This document shows, in pieces, positions 1 through 10,543 of a stretch of 64,000 bases of DNA. The translations under genes were made by a program, and so were the position numbers. Each line of letters starts with the position of its first letter. The stretch's first letter is position 1. The stretch comes from Piscicola geometra. Its lineage: Eukaryota; Annelida; Clitellata; Hirudinida; Piscicolidae. The stretch spans positions 3,407,105 to 3,471,104 of the forward strand of contig OX030970.1 of the NCBI GenBank assembly GCA_943735955.1, in the 5' to 3' direction. The notes below the pieces were generated by a model. It was given only the letters and a program-made list of their open reading frames with translations. It was not told the origin of the DNA and did no database searches.

Positions 1-536
1 ATCATCATCATCATCACTAAAATCATCATCATCTCCACCCTTTTCATCATATCACCACCATTATCATCACTCCCATTATCACAACCATCATCATCATCTC
101 TCCCCCCCCCCCATCACTCTCTCACATTCACTACCACAACCATTACAACTATCACTCACAACATCGTCTATTCCACCACTCTCACAACCACCATCACAAC
201 AACAACCACCACCACCATCACAACAACAACCACCACCACCATCACAACCACCACCACCCCTACCATCACAACCACCACAACCACCATCATCACAACCAAC
301 ACCACCACAACCACCACCACCATCACAACCACAACCACCACAACCACCACAAACATAACCACCAACACCATCACAACCACTACCACCATCACAACCACCA
401 CCACTACCACCACCATCACAACCATCACAACTACCACCACCACAACCACCACAACCATCACAACCACCACCACCACAACTACCACAACCATCACAACCAC
501 AACAACCACCACAACAACCACCACAACCACCACCAG
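1..536 (+). other. Vav intron, microsatellite-rich, to left window edge
   Basis: No exon is visible here. The DNA is built of ATC and then CAC/AAC trinucleotide-like repeats (about 1-110 and 180-535), pyrimidine/A-rich on the plus strand, running directly into the acceptor AG at 535-536 of the first Vav exon in the window. Long poly-Val, Met or His reading frames in this stretch are repeat translations, not genes. Confidence 0.75.
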
Positions 537-2069
537 TTCGGCTTCCACCTTTACATGCTGAAGAGTAGCAACAACATAACAGAAAAAGCCGCCAAGAACA
601 CAGCCACTTCGACCACAGTCGCTGCCAGTAAGAAAGATTTCATTCTTGTGTTTTACGCCAAATCAGAAGCGATGTGCAAAAAGTGGATCGAGAGCTTCAA
701 GGCTTCAATGTGGGTGGAGTGGGTGGTGTGGGTAGTTAGTGAGTGTGGGGTTGTGGGGGGTACGAGTGGGGTGAGCTGGAGGGGAGGGGTGGGGTTGGTG
801 TGGTTGGGGTAGGGTTGGTTGGTTTGGGTTGTGGGTTGGTTGGGTGAGTGGGGTCGGTTGGTGAGTTGGTGTGGGTGTAGGTGGAAGGGGGTAGGTGAAA
901 AAAGATAGATGGATGTGTGGGTAGGTGTGAGTAGAAGAGGGTGGATGAATGAGTGGGCAGATGAAATAGATGAATGAGATAGGCCTGGTAAAGGTGAGGA
1001 AGGAAGGGGTTTGGGAAAATATAGGACTAGGTAGACGAATGGTAGATGTAAGGGTTGAAGGATTAGTCAATTGATGATAAATAGATGGATAGACCCGCCC
1101 ACATACCCATCCATCTATCCACCGACCAATCAGCGACAACATGTGTCCTCCTGGATGGACCAATCACAAGCGTCGCTTCGTTCTGACCACCTTCCCTGAA
1201 CCAACCATCTGTGACGTTTGCCGCAAGATGCTGAGGTGGTGATGATGATGATGAGGTGGAGATGATGGTGATGATGATTATGGTGGTGATGATGATAATG
1301 ATGATCGTGGTGATGATAGTAGTGTACAAATAATAATTGTAAATTTTCTTTTTATAGAGGGGTTTTCTTCCAAGGCTACAAGTGCAGAAGTGAGTTAATG
1401 ATCATCATCATCATTGAATAATCATCAATCTCATCCTCCTCATCATCATCACCATCATCATTATTTTATTTTATTTTTAAATGGCTTCTTTCAGATACCA
1501 ATATGTCGGTTCACAAAAACTGCATATCTCAAGCTAAAAATAGCAGCGGTGTGTTTATCATCATTACCAGCACTCCACCACCATCATCATCATCACTATC
1601 GTCATCATCATCAACATCATCATCATCATCATCATCGTCGTCGTCATCATCATCATCATCCTCATCATCATCACTCTCATCATCATCATCAGTATCATCA
1701 TCATCATCAGTATCATCGTCATCATCATCATAAACATCATAAACCCTCTAGGACCGCCTACAGTACCACCTAAAGAAGTTAATGGCTGTAAGAGCGTGAT
1801 GATAATGATTTTAGTTATTATTATTCTTGTTTTTATAGATTTCTGCAAATTAATTAGGCTCATTATCGTTTTATTATTTTAATTAAATTTTATAAAAATT
1901 ATAAAATGATCATCATCAACATCCTTCTTCTCTTCCTCCTCCTTCTCATCATCATCATCATCATTCTCCTCTTCATCATCATCATCATCCTCTTCTACAT
2001 CTTCCTTCTCCTTCTCCTCCTCATCATCATCATTATCATCATCATCATCATAATCATCATTACCACCAC

Positions 2070-2147
<78 letters not shown>

Positions 2148-5100
2148 GGACATCATAAAGACAAAGCCAGGGCGACCTCAAGTTATACGGGCCTCCCTCC
2201 ACCACCCTCTGGCAGACCTCCCCTCCCCTTCAACGAGGGTGACCTTATCAATGTACTTTCTACTGAGAGTGATCCGTGGTGGATGGTGGGTGGGGGTAGT
2301 AGATAGTGGGTGGGGGTAGTGGATGGTGGGTGGGGGTAGTGGATGGTGGGTGTGGGTGGTAGATGGTGGGTGGGGGTAGTGGATGGTGGGTGTGGGTGGT
2401 AGATGGTGGGTGGGGGTAGTAGATAGTGAGTGGGGGTAGTGGATGGTGGGTGGGGGTAGTGGATGGTGGGTGTGGGTGGTAGATGGTGGGTGGGGGTAGT
2501 GGATGGTGGGTGTGGGTGGTAGATGGTGGGTGGGGGTAGTGGATGGTGGGTGGGGGTAGTGGATGGTGGGTGGGGCTAGTGGATAGTGGGTGGGGGTAGT
2601 GGATGGTGGGTGGGGGTAGTGGATGGTGGGTGGAGGTAGTGGATGGTGGGTGGAGGTAGTGGATGGTGGGTGGGGGTAGTGGATGGTGGGTGGAGGTAGT
2701 GGATGGTGGGTGGAGGTAGTGGATGGTGGGTGGAGGTAGTGGATGGTGGGTGGGAGTAGTGGATGGTGGGTGGGGGTAGTGGATGGTGGGTGGGGGTAGT
2801 GGATGGTAGGTGGGGGTAGTGGATGGTGGGTGGAGGTAGTGGATGGTGGGTGGGGGTAGTGGATGGTGGGTGAAGGTAGTGGATGGTGGGTGGGGGTAGT
2901 GGATGATGGGTGGGGTTGGGTGTGGTTGAGGATGGTATTGGTGGATGGTGCGATTAGTGGGTTGGTTGTGGTGTTTTGTAATTGGTCATAGTTCTGGTTA
3001 TGGTAGTGGTTGTGAGGGTGGTGCTGAGTGTGGGTTGTAGATAGTGGGTAGATGATGGTGGTGGTGGTGGTGGGTGGTGGGTGGTGAATGGAGGTGGTGG
3101 ATAATGGGTGTTGTGGGTAGTGGAGGGTAAAGGATGGTGGGGGCGTTGGTGAAAAATTTGTAATAGGTAGATGGTGGGTGGGGGTTGTTGAGATGGTTTA
3201 AAAAAGTGTTTTAAAAAAGTGGTTGGGAAAATTGTTTTATTAATAATTTAAATTTCACTATGCCACCATTATCTTCATCCTTTTCATCATTGCTTTCATC
3301 ATCATCATCATCATCATCTTCCTCCTTCTCCTCCTCTTCCTCATTATCATCACCATCATCATCATCATCATCATCATCACCATCATCAGGGCAAGGTAGC
3401 TTCTACAGAGGGTTATTTCCTTAAGAACTTCGTTGCCATTATAAAGGTGTTGTTGTTGTTGTTGTTGTTATTTGTTGAGATGATGTCCTTGTTGTTGTTG
3501 TTGTTGTTGTTAGTTGTTGAGATGATGTCCTTGTTGTTGTTGTTGTTGTTAGTTGTTGAGATGATGTCCTTGTTGTTGTTGTTGTTGTTGTGGTGGTTGT
3601 GTTGTTAGTTGTTGAGATGATTTCTTTGTTTTTTTTGTTGTAGTTAGTGGATTTGTTTTAGTGTTGTTATGGTTTTGTCAGTAGAATGTCGTCAGTTTTG
3701 TAGAGTTTTAGTGTTTTCAGTGAATTGTTGTGTTTTTATCAGTGTTTTAGTGTTGTTGTTGTGGTCATAAATTCATGTTGAAGTGACGTAACTCATTTTC
3801 GAATATTTAAAACATCAACCAATCAGATTAGAGAACTTGATGAGCCACAAACCCCAGGCTTCAACCAATCAAACAATCCTATATCTTTCCTCACGCCCCA
3901 CCCCTCTACTCCCATTGGCCCATCAGTTCCACGCCGCTTAAACAGGGGCCAATCATGTGCCGTCATTGAAGGTGAAGCCAGGAAGCCCAACCCCCTGACC
4001 AATACGCTTTCAGTTCACTCTGGCGCCCCTCCCCTTCCGGCCAGGGGGCGTTTCAGCCAACTGACCAATCGGAGTCCTCGTTTGACTCAACCTTCATCCC
4101 CTCTTCCTCCTTCTACCAGTTCTTCTTTCCATCTGGATGAGTTCTTTGGAGAAGATTTGGCAGTTTTTCCGTGGTGTGTTTAGTTATACCTTTTTTCTTT
4201 TTTTGAAGCACTCATAATAAGTCTTATTATTGCTTAGGGTGGAATCCTAGAACTTTATCGCAGTCACACATGTCTCTGTTATTCATTTATTCACCTTACC
4301 ACAGCCCATTGCCACCCACCCACCATTCAACATTGCAATTCAACCCCTATACCAACCCACACCAATCATCATCCAAACCACCCACACCAATCCCACACAA
4401 TCCCAACCTTCCAACCACCCATACCATCCCAATCCCATCCCAATCCTACCCCATCCCATCCCAATCCCACCCCACCCCATCCCAATCCTACCCCATCCCA
4501 TCCCATTCCACCCCATCCCAATCCACCCCATCCCAATCCCACCCCACCAAAGGTTCGTGGGGGAGATGTCAAGGGACAGAGCGGTGGAGTTGTTGGCCGA
4601 GTTGGACGATGGTTGTTACCTGGTCAGGATCAGCAACACCGCTGACCGCAAGGGTGAACTGTCACTTAGTCTCAAGTTAGGAGGGGGGGGTTGTGTGTGG
4701 GTGTGTGTGGGGGAAGGGGGTAGGACAGTGGAAGATCCACCCCTCTATCAATCCAACCATCCATCCTCCCATCCATGCATCCATCCTCTCACCTATGCAT
4801 CCATCCTCTCATCCATCCTCCCATCCATGCATCCATCCATCCATCCATGCATCCATCCATGCATGCACCCATGCAAGGTTCGGAGAGGGCAGAAACGCAG
4901 TGAAGAACATCAAGATACAGAGAGGGGCGGACAAGAAGTGGTTCTTGACAGAGTTACAGACCTTTTCGTCGGTGCAGGTGGGTGGGTTGAAAGAGATATG
5001 TGGGTTGGTTGAATAGGGGGAAGATGGTTTGGTTGAAAAGGGGGAATTTTCACTTCCAAACCATCCTTTCCCTCTTTCCAACACCATAACCACCACCACA

Positions 5101-5346
5101 CCCTTATCTTTCCCTTCTTCCATCACCACCACACTTCACAACCATTATACCCGCACCTACTTCCCCCAACCACCTCTACCACCACCACCATAACCACCAC
5201 CACTACCACCACCACAATAACCACCACCACCACCACAGGACACCATAGAACACTACCAAGTGAATTCTCTCGCGAGTTGTTTTCTTGAGGTGCCCACCAC
5301 CCTCACCACCCCCTTCAAAGACACCCTATCTACCCCCGATAACTAA
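537..5346 (+). CDS. VAV: Vav-family guanine nucleotide exchange factor, C-terminal half (PH end, C1, SH3, SH2)
   Basis: This is the 3' half of a Vav-type Rho/Rac exchange factor, a cytoplasmic signalling protein that binds phosphotyrosine through SH2. Predicted exons are 537-709, 1134-1235, 1358-1389, 1495-1548, 1752-1787, 2161-2285, 3390-3446, 3827-4173, 4553-4675, 4878-4977 and 5239-5346. All junctions are GT-AG and all phases agree, giving 418 C-terminal residues and stop TAA. In order they encode the end of a PH domain ([11 protein letters not shown]), a C1 domain ([26 protein letters not shown]), an SH3 domain ([32 protein letters not shown]), a Ser/Pro-rich linker exon of about 115 codons, and an SH2 domain starting [15 protein letters not shown] with the phosphotyrosine Arg in CYLVRIS, ending [17 protein letters not shown]. 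The CH, DH and most of PH lie left of the window. Oddities: the C1 appears to lack two Cys ligands, and no second SH3 follows SH2. Family call strong; the 3827 acceptor is the least certain boundary. Confidence 0.88.
710..1133 (+). repeat. Vav intron with G-rich 5' end and C-rich 3' end
   Basis: From the donor at 710 the sequence is an irregular GTGGGTGGAGTGGGT-type repeat to about 900. The last 45 bases before the acceptor are C-rich (ACCCGCCCACATACCCATCC and onward). The two ends are complementary if G-U pairs are allowed. No coding signal. Confidence 0.7.
1560..1740 (+). repeat. (CAT/ATC)n microsatellite in Vav intron
   Basis: Trinucleotide tract, plus-strand CAT/ATC orientation, ending next to the acceptor AG at 1750-1751. 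A comparable CAT run at 1906-2150 precedes the SH3-exon acceptor near 2160. Confidence 0.85.
1906..2150 (+). repeat. (ATC)n/(TCC) microsatellite before SH3 exon
   Basis: Mixed TTC/TCC then nearly pure ATC repeat, about 245 bp, directly upstream of the acceptor at 2159-2160. Reading frames here are poly-Ile or, antisense, poly-Asp, and are not genes. Confidence 0.88.
2286..2916 (+). repeat. 20-bp G-rich minisatellite starting at an SH3 exon donor site
   Basis: About 31 tandem copies of a 20-bp unit close to GGATGGTGGGTGGGGGTAGT. The unit contains the exon-end plus donor sequence itself (GGATG followed by GTGGGTGG at 2281-2293), so the array looks seeded by the splice donor. It lies within the intron between the two SH3 exons. 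Confidence 0.9.
3257..3389 (+). repeat. (CAT)n tract before second SH3 exon
   Basis: ATC/CAT repeat ending CATCATCAG at the acceptor. It is the 3' partner of the G-rich minisatellite at the other end of the same intron. Confidence 0.8.
3447..3640 (+). repeat. GTT-rich minisatellite after donor
   Basis: Starts at the donor at 3447. Runs of TTG alternate four times with the phrase TTAGTTGTTGAGATGATGTC, of variable unit length (about 36-45 bp). Intronic. Confidence 0.75.
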
Positions 5347-6599
5347 ACCCAACCCTCAACCACCCTCCCCTCCCACCACTTAAAAATAATCTTCTCTATA
5401 AAATGAAAAAACTTTTAAAAAAGTTTTTTTTATTAAAATTATTTTTTTCAAAATTAAATCTTGGATAAAAACTTTTCTTTTCATAAACCTATCCACACCG
5501 CATCCACTGCATATCCACTCTTTCGGTTTTGAATAATTTATTATTATTATAATAATTGATTATTGCTGCTCAACATGGTTTTGATCCATGTATATTATAG
5601 TTTCATAATTGTTTTATACCAATTTTATATTTGATTACTTAATTAATTATTTTGTTTGTCTCTATTGTATCGAAATGAACTAGTAATTGTAATTAAACCA
5701 AAACTTGAAATTGAGCTTTTAATTACATTCCAAAATTTCAATTTAATATTTCATTTTAATTTAACTTTAATTTAATCTTTAAACTGACCAAATATAAAGC
5801 ACCCTTAAAGTTCGTACCCGCCACCCAATTGTTCAATCTATTCAACCGCTAAAGTTCATTTCCAAGCTGTTGGATCTTATATTACTATTAGTTACTCATT
5901 TGAATTTGTAAATATTTAAATTGAAATTATTTATGCTGAAATATTCAAATTATGAGTGATTATATATTCAGATTAGATAATTATTCATTCTTTTTAATTT
6001 ATGTTATTCCATCCCATGATTCTTTCATTATTTGTTTTGCTTATTTAGCAGCACATCCCTAGCATGACGTCATTATAAATCTTCTCAAATCAATAAACAA
6101 TTTATTTATCAATAAATAAATACGTTTTTTGACATTTCATCACCACTATAGCTCATTATTAACTTGATTTTTGGAGAAGTTAAAAATAAATGTATAAATC
6201 TGTAAATAAATAAATTGTAAAGATAAAAAATAAATTAATAAATATATTCAATTTAAATGGAAAGTCAGGCTTCATAGCTAATTAATTAGCGGAATTAATG
6301 ACAGGAAATAATTCAAAAATTTAAAAAGCAATAATTCCTTATAAAACTGTTCATCAAGCCACATGCCCTAATGAACATGCCACCAATTAATTTCTTATCG
6401 GTCGATAAGAGTGTGCTAAAAGTCTAAATATGTTTTGAAATATCACTTTATGTGATTAGGATGGTGATCATTATTATTATTATAACTATAATATTTCAAA
6501 TTACTTATAAATCTTTGTATCCATACCACAACTCAAATAACGAAGTTCTTTCCCAACACAAATAAAAGAAATTAAAATAAGCGCTACAAACAACCTTTA
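5347..6599. other. Convergent intergenic region between Vav and Maf genes
   Basis: About 1.25 kb of AT-rich sequence separating the Vav stop (plus strand) from the Maf stop (minus strand). It should contain both 3' UTRs. AATAAA-like words are common in such AT-rich DNA, so I do not single one out. No protein-like reading frame or structural RNA was recognised. Confidence 0.6.
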
Positions 6600-8539
6600 C
6601 TAAATCACTTCCTTTTCCTTTAATTTCTCTGCAATTTGATTGGCTAGACATCGAGTGAGGTGATTGGCTGGGAGACCAACCACGTTGAAGTAATCACCTT
6701 TGACACCCTTAATTAGCGAGCCCCCCTGACCCTGAATGCCATACGCCCCTGCCTTATCCCTGTGGGGGGGGGGGGGTGTGGGTCGTAAATAAAAGAAGGG
6801 TTTGGTGGAATGAGAATTGAGGTGGAAATAGGATTGGTTGGGTGATTTTTGAAAATTATTTGAATTTAGTTAATTTTGTATATCTTAAAATAATAACATA
6901 TTTAGTTGAAAAAAAAGTCTACTCAAAACCCCAGTCACCATCCAATCAAAATACAATCATCCTATCACATGGTATCCTCACAGCGAATCACCGCTCTCAG
7001 CGTAGCAGCGAATCACGTCTTCGGAAAGTAGGTCAAACTCAACTTGGGTGTCTTCACAAAAAGTAGTGACGTCATAATGTAGGTCACATGAAGAAGGGGG
7101 AGGGTCGTTTGGAGGGGGTGTGACTGCATGGGTGTGATTGGTGGTGATGATGATGAAATAAAATATATATATAAACAATGTACTGCGAAATTCAATAAAA
7201 TAAAACAGTCTATTACAAAATACAATAAAAAATAACAAAATAAATCTACTGCAAAATACAATAAAAATAAAATAAACAGTGTGATAAAACTAAATAGGAA
7301 TCCAATATTCAATATAAAACTCAGTATACTGAAATAAATTGCACTTCAATAAGAGCAAAATAGACTTTATATATTTCAATAAAATAGATTCTAAAACATC
7401 AAGCCACATCACCTTCTAAAGCTTTCCTCATCATTATAATAACGCCCGTATGCACAGTGTGAACCCTTCCATTTAGCTTCTGCAACATTACCTTGGCTTC
7501 TTCAGTATCTTTGGGTTTTTCCAATATCTCACCCTCCAGACAAACCACAGTGTCAGCCCCTATCACAATGTCAGGGAGGTGTTCCTTTTTGAATATAAAT
7601 ATTTAATTGTATTTAAATAAGCATTATTATTATTTTTATTTAATTAAGTGTTGAGTTATTATTATTTTTTTAATTCATACACACAATTATAGACTCAATT
7701 ATTTTAATTTATATAATCTATCCACAGATTTAACCAAACAAGCATCACCCTACTTTGTTAGCTGATCTTACTCAACCACCTATCTACCCATTTACCTGTC
7801 CACCCACCCACTCACTCACCCATCCACCCACACAACCACTCATTCATCTACCCCCGCATCTCCCACCCACTCACCCACCTGCCCCTCCATTTACCCACAT
7901 ACGTATCCATCCATCCACCCACTTATCAGTCCCCCTTCCTACATACACACTCACCCTCCCATCCACTTATTCATCCACCCACCCACTTATCCATCCATCC
8001 ACCCATCCACTCACTCATCCACCCTTCATTCCTGCACACCTTCTCACCTGCCCCTCCATCATCCTTTCAACAACTTCTTCAGTCTTGCATAGAGCAGTTT
8101 TTTGAACATACAAGCTTGCATCAGGAAACAATGATTTGTCTAAATTCTCCTCAAAATTGGATTTTCTTACACTGAATCTTAAACCCTTCGTGGGTGGTTT
8201 TAGTATAACTTTGAATTTTGTTGTCTTAGTTATAAAAGTTTCAATTTGTATTGTGTTAGTTATAACTAGCCTACTCTTATCTATAGGTATTTAATGTATA
8301 TTCTCATTAATTATAAAAAATGAGTTAATGAAATCATAAGATTTTTAAAAAATATTAAGAAATTATTACTTTAATAATTAATTAATAATGGTGAGCTGTT
8401 AAATCTGAATTTAATTAAAGTTTAATTAAATTCAGATTTAACAGCTCACCATGCTCTCCAAAATTTCCTTCCTTCTGGGAGAAGAACTTGCAAGAAGAAT
8501 GTATTTTCCGTCAAGGTAATCTTTGTAAGGACTCAGCAT
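6600..8539 (-). CDS. Maf/ASMTL-type nucleotide pyrophosphatase
   Basis: Complete five-exon gene of the Maf (septum-formation inhibitor homologue) family, which hydrolyses non-canonical or modified nucleoside triphosphates to monophosphates. Minus-strand exons are 8539-8450, 8185-8048, 7584-7413, 7123-6982 and 6759-6600; all introns are GT-AG and phases close, giving 233 residues. Family motifs appear in order: [19 protein letters not shown] near the N-terminus (substrate-loop Ser and Arg residues), [19 protein letters not shown] with the catalytic Asp, [17 protein letters not shown], then [14 protein letters not shown] and [14 protein letters not shown] at the C-terminus. The start ATG (8539-8537) lies 12 codons before the first motif. 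It stands alone; no methyltransferase domain like that of human ASMTL is seen. A loop around exon 4 ([11 protein letters not shown]) is longer than usual. The donor of exon 1 lies inside a perfect palindrome. Identification is strong; exon 4's acceptor is slightly less sure. Confidence 0.9.
7750..8047 (-). repeat. GGATGGATG-type repeat at 5' end of a Maf intron
   Basis: Read on the minus strand, the intron opens GTGAGAAGGTGTGCAGGAA and then continues as GTGGATGGATGG/GTGGGTGG repeats for about 250 bp. On the plus strand it appears as CCATCCACCC. It matches the donor-side G-rich pattern of the plus-strand genes, but on the opposite strand. Confidence 0.75.
8388..8452. repeat. Perfect inverted repeat over the Maf exon-1 donor
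   Basis: Arms 8388-8419 and 8421-8452 are exact reverse complements (32 bp each) with a single-base centre at 8420. The outermost bases read ATGGTGAGCTG on both strands, so the last exon-1 bases and the donor GTGAGC are contained in one arm and mirrored in the other. The RNA could fold as a long hairpin hiding the donor. Confidence 0.92.
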
Positions 8540-8886
8540 GTTTAATCTTACAGTAGGCTTGTATAGTTTTCGATCTAATTTGTTAAAACTTTTTTTATTA
8601 CATTCAATTTATTCTAAATGCATTTCTTGAATAAATTTTTGTTATAAAGATTTATACATCTTTCAAACGCTGAATATTTTTATGGAACTTTAAAAATCTC
8701 GCACATGGGAAAAAGAGAAAAGTTGATGTAGACTTCAATAAAGAATGTATTTCATAACCACTTTCTAAAATCAATGAATCACATGTAATAGTTATAAATT
8801 TCATTTTTTACGTAGTTTTTAGTTCTATTTAGATTGTGTTTTTCTAAATATATTATAGCTTCTATCATAGAAGCCATATTGAATGG

Positions 8887-9585
8887 CTTCCTAACAGTGT
8901 TATTTTCGTTTCATAAAATAATTATAGTTTTTATTTGAGTTTTGTTTTGGAATTAGTTATAGTTTTTATTTTCGTTTTCGTTTTAAAAAAAAATTAAAGT
9001 TTTTATTTTCGTTTTCGTTTTGAAAATAATTAAAGTTTTTATTTTCATTTTAGTTTTGAAAATGTATTAATTTACAACTTTGAACACTATTTTTTTATAT
9101 CGAATAAAATTAATTTATCATAAAATGAAACAGTAAATAGAACTGTATATTAACAACAAATGAGTTTTCAAAATAAACAGTCAATTGAAATATTATAAGA
9201 ATTGAGTACGTAAATTATTGAGTCTTAAAAAATTTGAAATATAATAACAAATTTACGATTAAAATAAGTGATAATTTAATTGACAAAGCGAAGCGGTAAT
9301 AAAATAACGTTTTATAAATGCCGCTACTTTCATAAAGCCCAAAGATAGTGTTTATAACATAGACATCTATTTTTATATAAATTTTACATTTCCATATTAT
9401 GGCATTCTTTGAAATTTATTTAATTTTCGTTTTGGAAATAATTATAGTTTTTATTTCAGTTTCGTTTTGGAAATAATTATAGTTTTTATTTTCGTTTTGA
9501 AAATAAATTGAGTTTTTATTTTCGTTTTCTTGAAACGATTATTCAGAATTGTCGTTTTCGTTACGAAAATAACACTGCTTCCTAA
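8887..9585. mobile_element. hAT-type non-autonomous element (MITE) with 8-bp target site duplication
   Basis: The element spans 8895-9577 (683 bp). It begins CAGTGTTATTTTCG and ends with the inverted form CGAAAATAACACTG. It is flanked on both sides by CTTCCTAA (8887-8894 and 9578-9585), an 8-bp target duplication. hAT transposons are known for 8-bp duplications and short terminal repeats often beginning CAG. Inside each end are several subterminal copies of a TTTTCGTTTTGGAAATAAT-like unit. No transposase reading frame is present, so this would move only with an enzyme supplied elsewhere. Confidence 0.85.
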
Positions 9586-9890
9586 CACTTCGTGTAAAAG
9601 TGTTTAGAAATTTGTCGAGTTTACAATAGCTATTTAGTTTTATTCAACGTTGTCAATTTACGGTAAAATAAATTTAGTATCTGAGAAAGCTTTACATTAA
9701 TTTTTTAAATTTGAATAATATAAATAATTTAAAACAAATTTCATTTCTTTGAAACCAAATCAGGTTTGAGTGTAAGGACATTATGAGACATTGTTCAGGG
9801 GATATAAACACAAGGACAAAAATGGATTTTAAAAGGCGGCAATCATCTTCAATAACCTTGATTCACTCTTGAAAGACTTACACTCCCTCA

Positions 9891-10530
9891 CATAATGACT
9901 AATGACATAATCACTAATGACATAATCACTATGACATAATCACTAATGACATAATCACTAATGACATAATCACTAATGACATAATCACTATGACATAATC
10001 ACTATGACATAATCACTAATGACGTAATCACTAACGGCATAATCATTATGACATAATGACTAATGACATAATGACATAATCACTATGACATAATCACTAA
10101 TGACATATTCACTAATGACATAATCACTAATGACATAATCACTAATGACATTATCACTATGACATAATTACTATGACATAATCACTAATGACATAATTAC
10201 TATGGCATAATTACTATGGCATAATCACTAATGACGTAATCACTAACGGCATAATCATTATGACATAATGACTAATGACATAATCACTAATGACATAATC
10301 ACTAATGACATAATCACTAATGACATTATCACTATGACACAATTACTATGACATAATCACTAATGACATAATTACTATGGCATAATTACTATGACATAAT
10401 TACTATGACATAATCACTAATGACGTAATCACTAACGGCATAATCATTATGACATAATGACTAATGACATAATCACTATGACATAATCACTAATGACATA
10501 ATCACTAATGACGTAATCACTAATTAAGCA
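9891..10530. repeat. TGACATAATCACTAA satellite
   Basis: About 40 head-to-tail copies of a 12-15 bp unit, TGACATAATCACTAA or the shorter TGACATAATCAC, with variants TGACGTAATCACTAACGG. A larger unit of about 180 bp, containing the CGGCATAATCATTATGAC phrase, recurs near 10020, 10235 and 10435. It ends 14 bp from the RPB6 stop codon and probably forms or abuts that gene's 3' end. Confidence 0.92.
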
Positions 10531-10543
10531 CTCAAAATCATGC

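Noticed and set aside
168..548. 126-residue poly-Val/Met reading frame on the minus strand
   Set aside because: Translation of a CAC/CAA repeat inside a Vav intron; no complexity or motif.
1414..2205. Poly-His, poly-Ser, poly-Ile and poly-Asp frames on both strands
   Set aside because: Different frames of the same ATC microsatellites flanking Vav exons; exon phases of Vav run through neighbouring unique sequence only.
4270..4550. Pro/Ser/His-rich frame of about 90 residues
   Set aside because: CCCATCCCAATCC repeat in the intron before the Vav SH2 exon; only the part from 4553 is exon.
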